This document shows positions 48,381-49,462 of a stretch of DNA of 49,462 bases, piece after piece; within the stretch, counting starts at the first letter, position 1, and each line of letters opens with the position of its first letter. Source of the stretch: an uncultured bacterium. GTDB lineage: Bacteria > Actinomycetota > Coriobacteriia > Coriobacteriales > Coriobacteriaceae. The translations under genes were made by a program, and so were the position numbers. The DNA lies in NCBI GenBank assembly GCA_905215815.1, contig CAJMRN010000004.1, forward strand, positions 1-49,462, in the 5' to 3' direction. The notes beneath the pieces were generated by a model. That model did not search any database. It saw only the letters and a program-made list of their open reading frames with translations, and was not told the origin of the DNA.

Positions 48381-49462
48381 ATGGAAAACAACGTTTTCGA
48401 TTCCATCAAGATCGGCCTTGCCTCCCCGGAGCAGATCCGCAACTGGAGCTACGGCGAGGTCAAAAAGCCTGAGACCATCAACTACCGTACCCTGAAGCCG
48501 GAGCGCGACGGCCTGTACTGCGAGCGCATTTTTGGACCTACCAAGGACTGGGAGTGCCACTGCGGTAAGTACAAGCGCATCCGTTACAAGGGCAAGGTGT
48601 GCGATCGCTGCGGCGTCGAGGTCACCAAGGCCAAGGTCCGCCGTGAGCGTATGGGTCACATCGAGCTGGCCGCTCCTGTGAGCCACATCTGGTACTTCAA
48701 GGGCATCCCCAGCCGCATCGGCCTGATGCTGGACATCAGCCCCCGCCTGCTGGAGAAGGTGCTGTACTTTGCAAGCTATATCGTCACTGATCCGGGCGCT
48801 ACCCGTCTGGAAAAGAAGCAGCTGCTCACCGAGAGCGAGTATCGTGAGATGCGCGACCACTACGGTGATGAGTTCGAGGCTGCTATGGGCGCTGAGGCCA
48901 TTCAGGATCTGCTGAAGGAGATCGATCTGGATCAGCTGAGTGAAGAGCTGACTGCCGAGGTGGAAAAGTCCTCCGGCCAGAAGCGCGTGCGCATCCTCAA
49001 GCGTCTGGAAGTAGTTGAGGCATTCCGCATTTCCGGCAACCGTCCTGAATGGATGGTCATGGATGTGCTGCCTGTTCTGCCGCCTGACCTGCGCCCCATG
49101 GTCCAGCTGGACGGCGGCCGTTTTGCCACCTCCGACCTGAACGACCTGTACCGCCGCGTGATCAACCGCAACAACCGTCTGCGCCGCCTGCTGGAGCTGG
49201 GTGCTCCCGACATCATCGTGCGCAACGAGAAGCGCATGCTGCAGGAGGCTGTGGACAGCCTGATCGACAACGGCCGCCGCGGCCGTCCGGTCACCGGCCC
49301 CAACAACCGCGCACTGAAGAGCCTTTCCGATATGCTGAAGGGCAAGCAGGGCCGCTTCCGTCAGAACCTGCTGGGCAAGCGTGTTGACTACTCCGGCCGT
49401 TCCGTTATCGTTGTCGGCCCTGAGCTGAAGATGTACCAGTGCGGTCTGCCCAAAGAGATGGC
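48381..49462 (+). CDS. rpoC: DNA-directed RNA polymerase subunit beta' (5' part, cut by the window edge)
   Basis: 360 residues are visible before the window ends. The N-terminus MENNVFDSIKIGLASPEQIR is followed by NYRTLKPERDGLYCERIFGP, a Cys4 zinc site (CHCGKYKRIRYKGKVCDRC), and LNDLYRRVINRNNRL with LLGKRVDYSGRSVIVVGPEL. The start at 48381 follows AAGAAAGGG. The sequence looks like Clostridia rpoC: it lacks the typical actinobacterial N-terminal tail, and Leu is almost always CTG with mixed GAA/GAG, unlike most of rpoB. It may be horizontally acquired or a chimeric join. Confidence 0.93.
   Translation, partial: MENNVFDSIKIGLASPEQIRNWSYGEVKKPETINYRTLKPERDGLYCERIFGPTKDWECHCGKYKRIRYKGKVCDRCGVEVTKAKVRRERMGHIELAAPVSHIWYFKGIPSRIGLMLDISPRLLEKVLYFASYIVTDPGATRLEKKQLLTESEYREMRDHYGDEFEAAMGAEAIQDLLKEIDLDQLSEELTAEVEKSSGQKRVRILKRLEVVEAFRISGNRPEWMVMDVLPVLPPDLRPMVQLDGGRFATSDLNDLYRRVINRNNRLRRLLELGAPDIIVRNEKRMLQEAVDSLIDNGRRGRPVTGPNNRALKSLSDMLKGKQGRFRQNLLGKRVDYSGRSVIVVGPELKMYQCGLPKEM

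Overview
The window looks like a Coriobacteriia (probably Collinsella-like) chromosome: high GC, a C+ ribosomal protein L33, a fused FeoA-FeoB, an MEP isoprenoid pathway, and many palindromic intergenic elements of the kind I associate with this group. The genus is an inference from gene content and style; no 16S gene is present.

The backbone follows the familiar Firmicutes/Bacillus-type order clpC - disA - ispD - ispF - cysS - rlmB - yacP-like - rpmG - secE - nusG - rplK - rplA - rplJ - rplL - rpoB - rpoC, broken by three sets of extra genes. (1) Between clpC and disA are pepD, a HipBA toxin-antitoxin pair and mntP under a Mn2+ riboswitch. (2) Between the yacP-like gene and rpmG are a one-piece HTH-HipA kinase, tRNA genes, a repeat-rich 0.8-kb non-coding stretch and tuf. 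(3) Between rplA and rplJ is a 20-kb block holding a metallophosphoesterase/ParB-BMP pair, an MscS channel, a three-gene ABC importer, a WYL regulator, asnS, PTS IIA (crr), an esterase, feoAB, an MFS exporter, a GH13 glucosidase, a DNA glycosylase and an aminotransferase.

Layout: 0.2-2.6 kb, ThrE-like exporter and a DUF2798 membrane protein; 2.8-7.1 kb, clpC and pepD; 7.2-9.1 kb, hipBA on the minus strand; 9.1-9.95 kb, mntP with a yybP-ykoY riboswitch; 10.1-15.6 kb, disA-ispDF-cysS-rlmB-yacP; 15.6-17.1 kb, HTH-HipA; 17.2-20.2 kb, five tRNAs (Thr, Tyr, Thr, Met, Trp), repeats, tuf and rpmG; 20.2-22.5 kb, secE-nusG-rplKA; 22.6-41.7 kb, accessory metabolism and transport; 41.7-43.2 kb, a giant nested inverted repeat, then the L10 leader and rplJL; 43.5-49.5 kb, galU, rpoB and the start of rpoC, which the window edge cuts off.

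Regulation visible in the sequence includes three HipB-type operators spaced exactly 27 bp, a perfect 20-bp inverted repeat in front of HTH-HipA, a manganese riboswitch with terminator, an L10-type attenuator before rplJ, a possible L1 site before rplA, and DtxR-like boxes before feoAB. The most unusual observations are a replaced and lengthened fork-loop-2 segment in RpoB, a change to Clostridia-like sequence and codon use at the 3' end of rpoB and in rpoC (gene transfer or assembly chimera), the HTH-HipA fusion, the phased hip operators, three exact 80-bp tandem hairpin repeats followed by a nested palindrome, and a roughly 220-bp nested inverted repeat running into the rplJ promoter.
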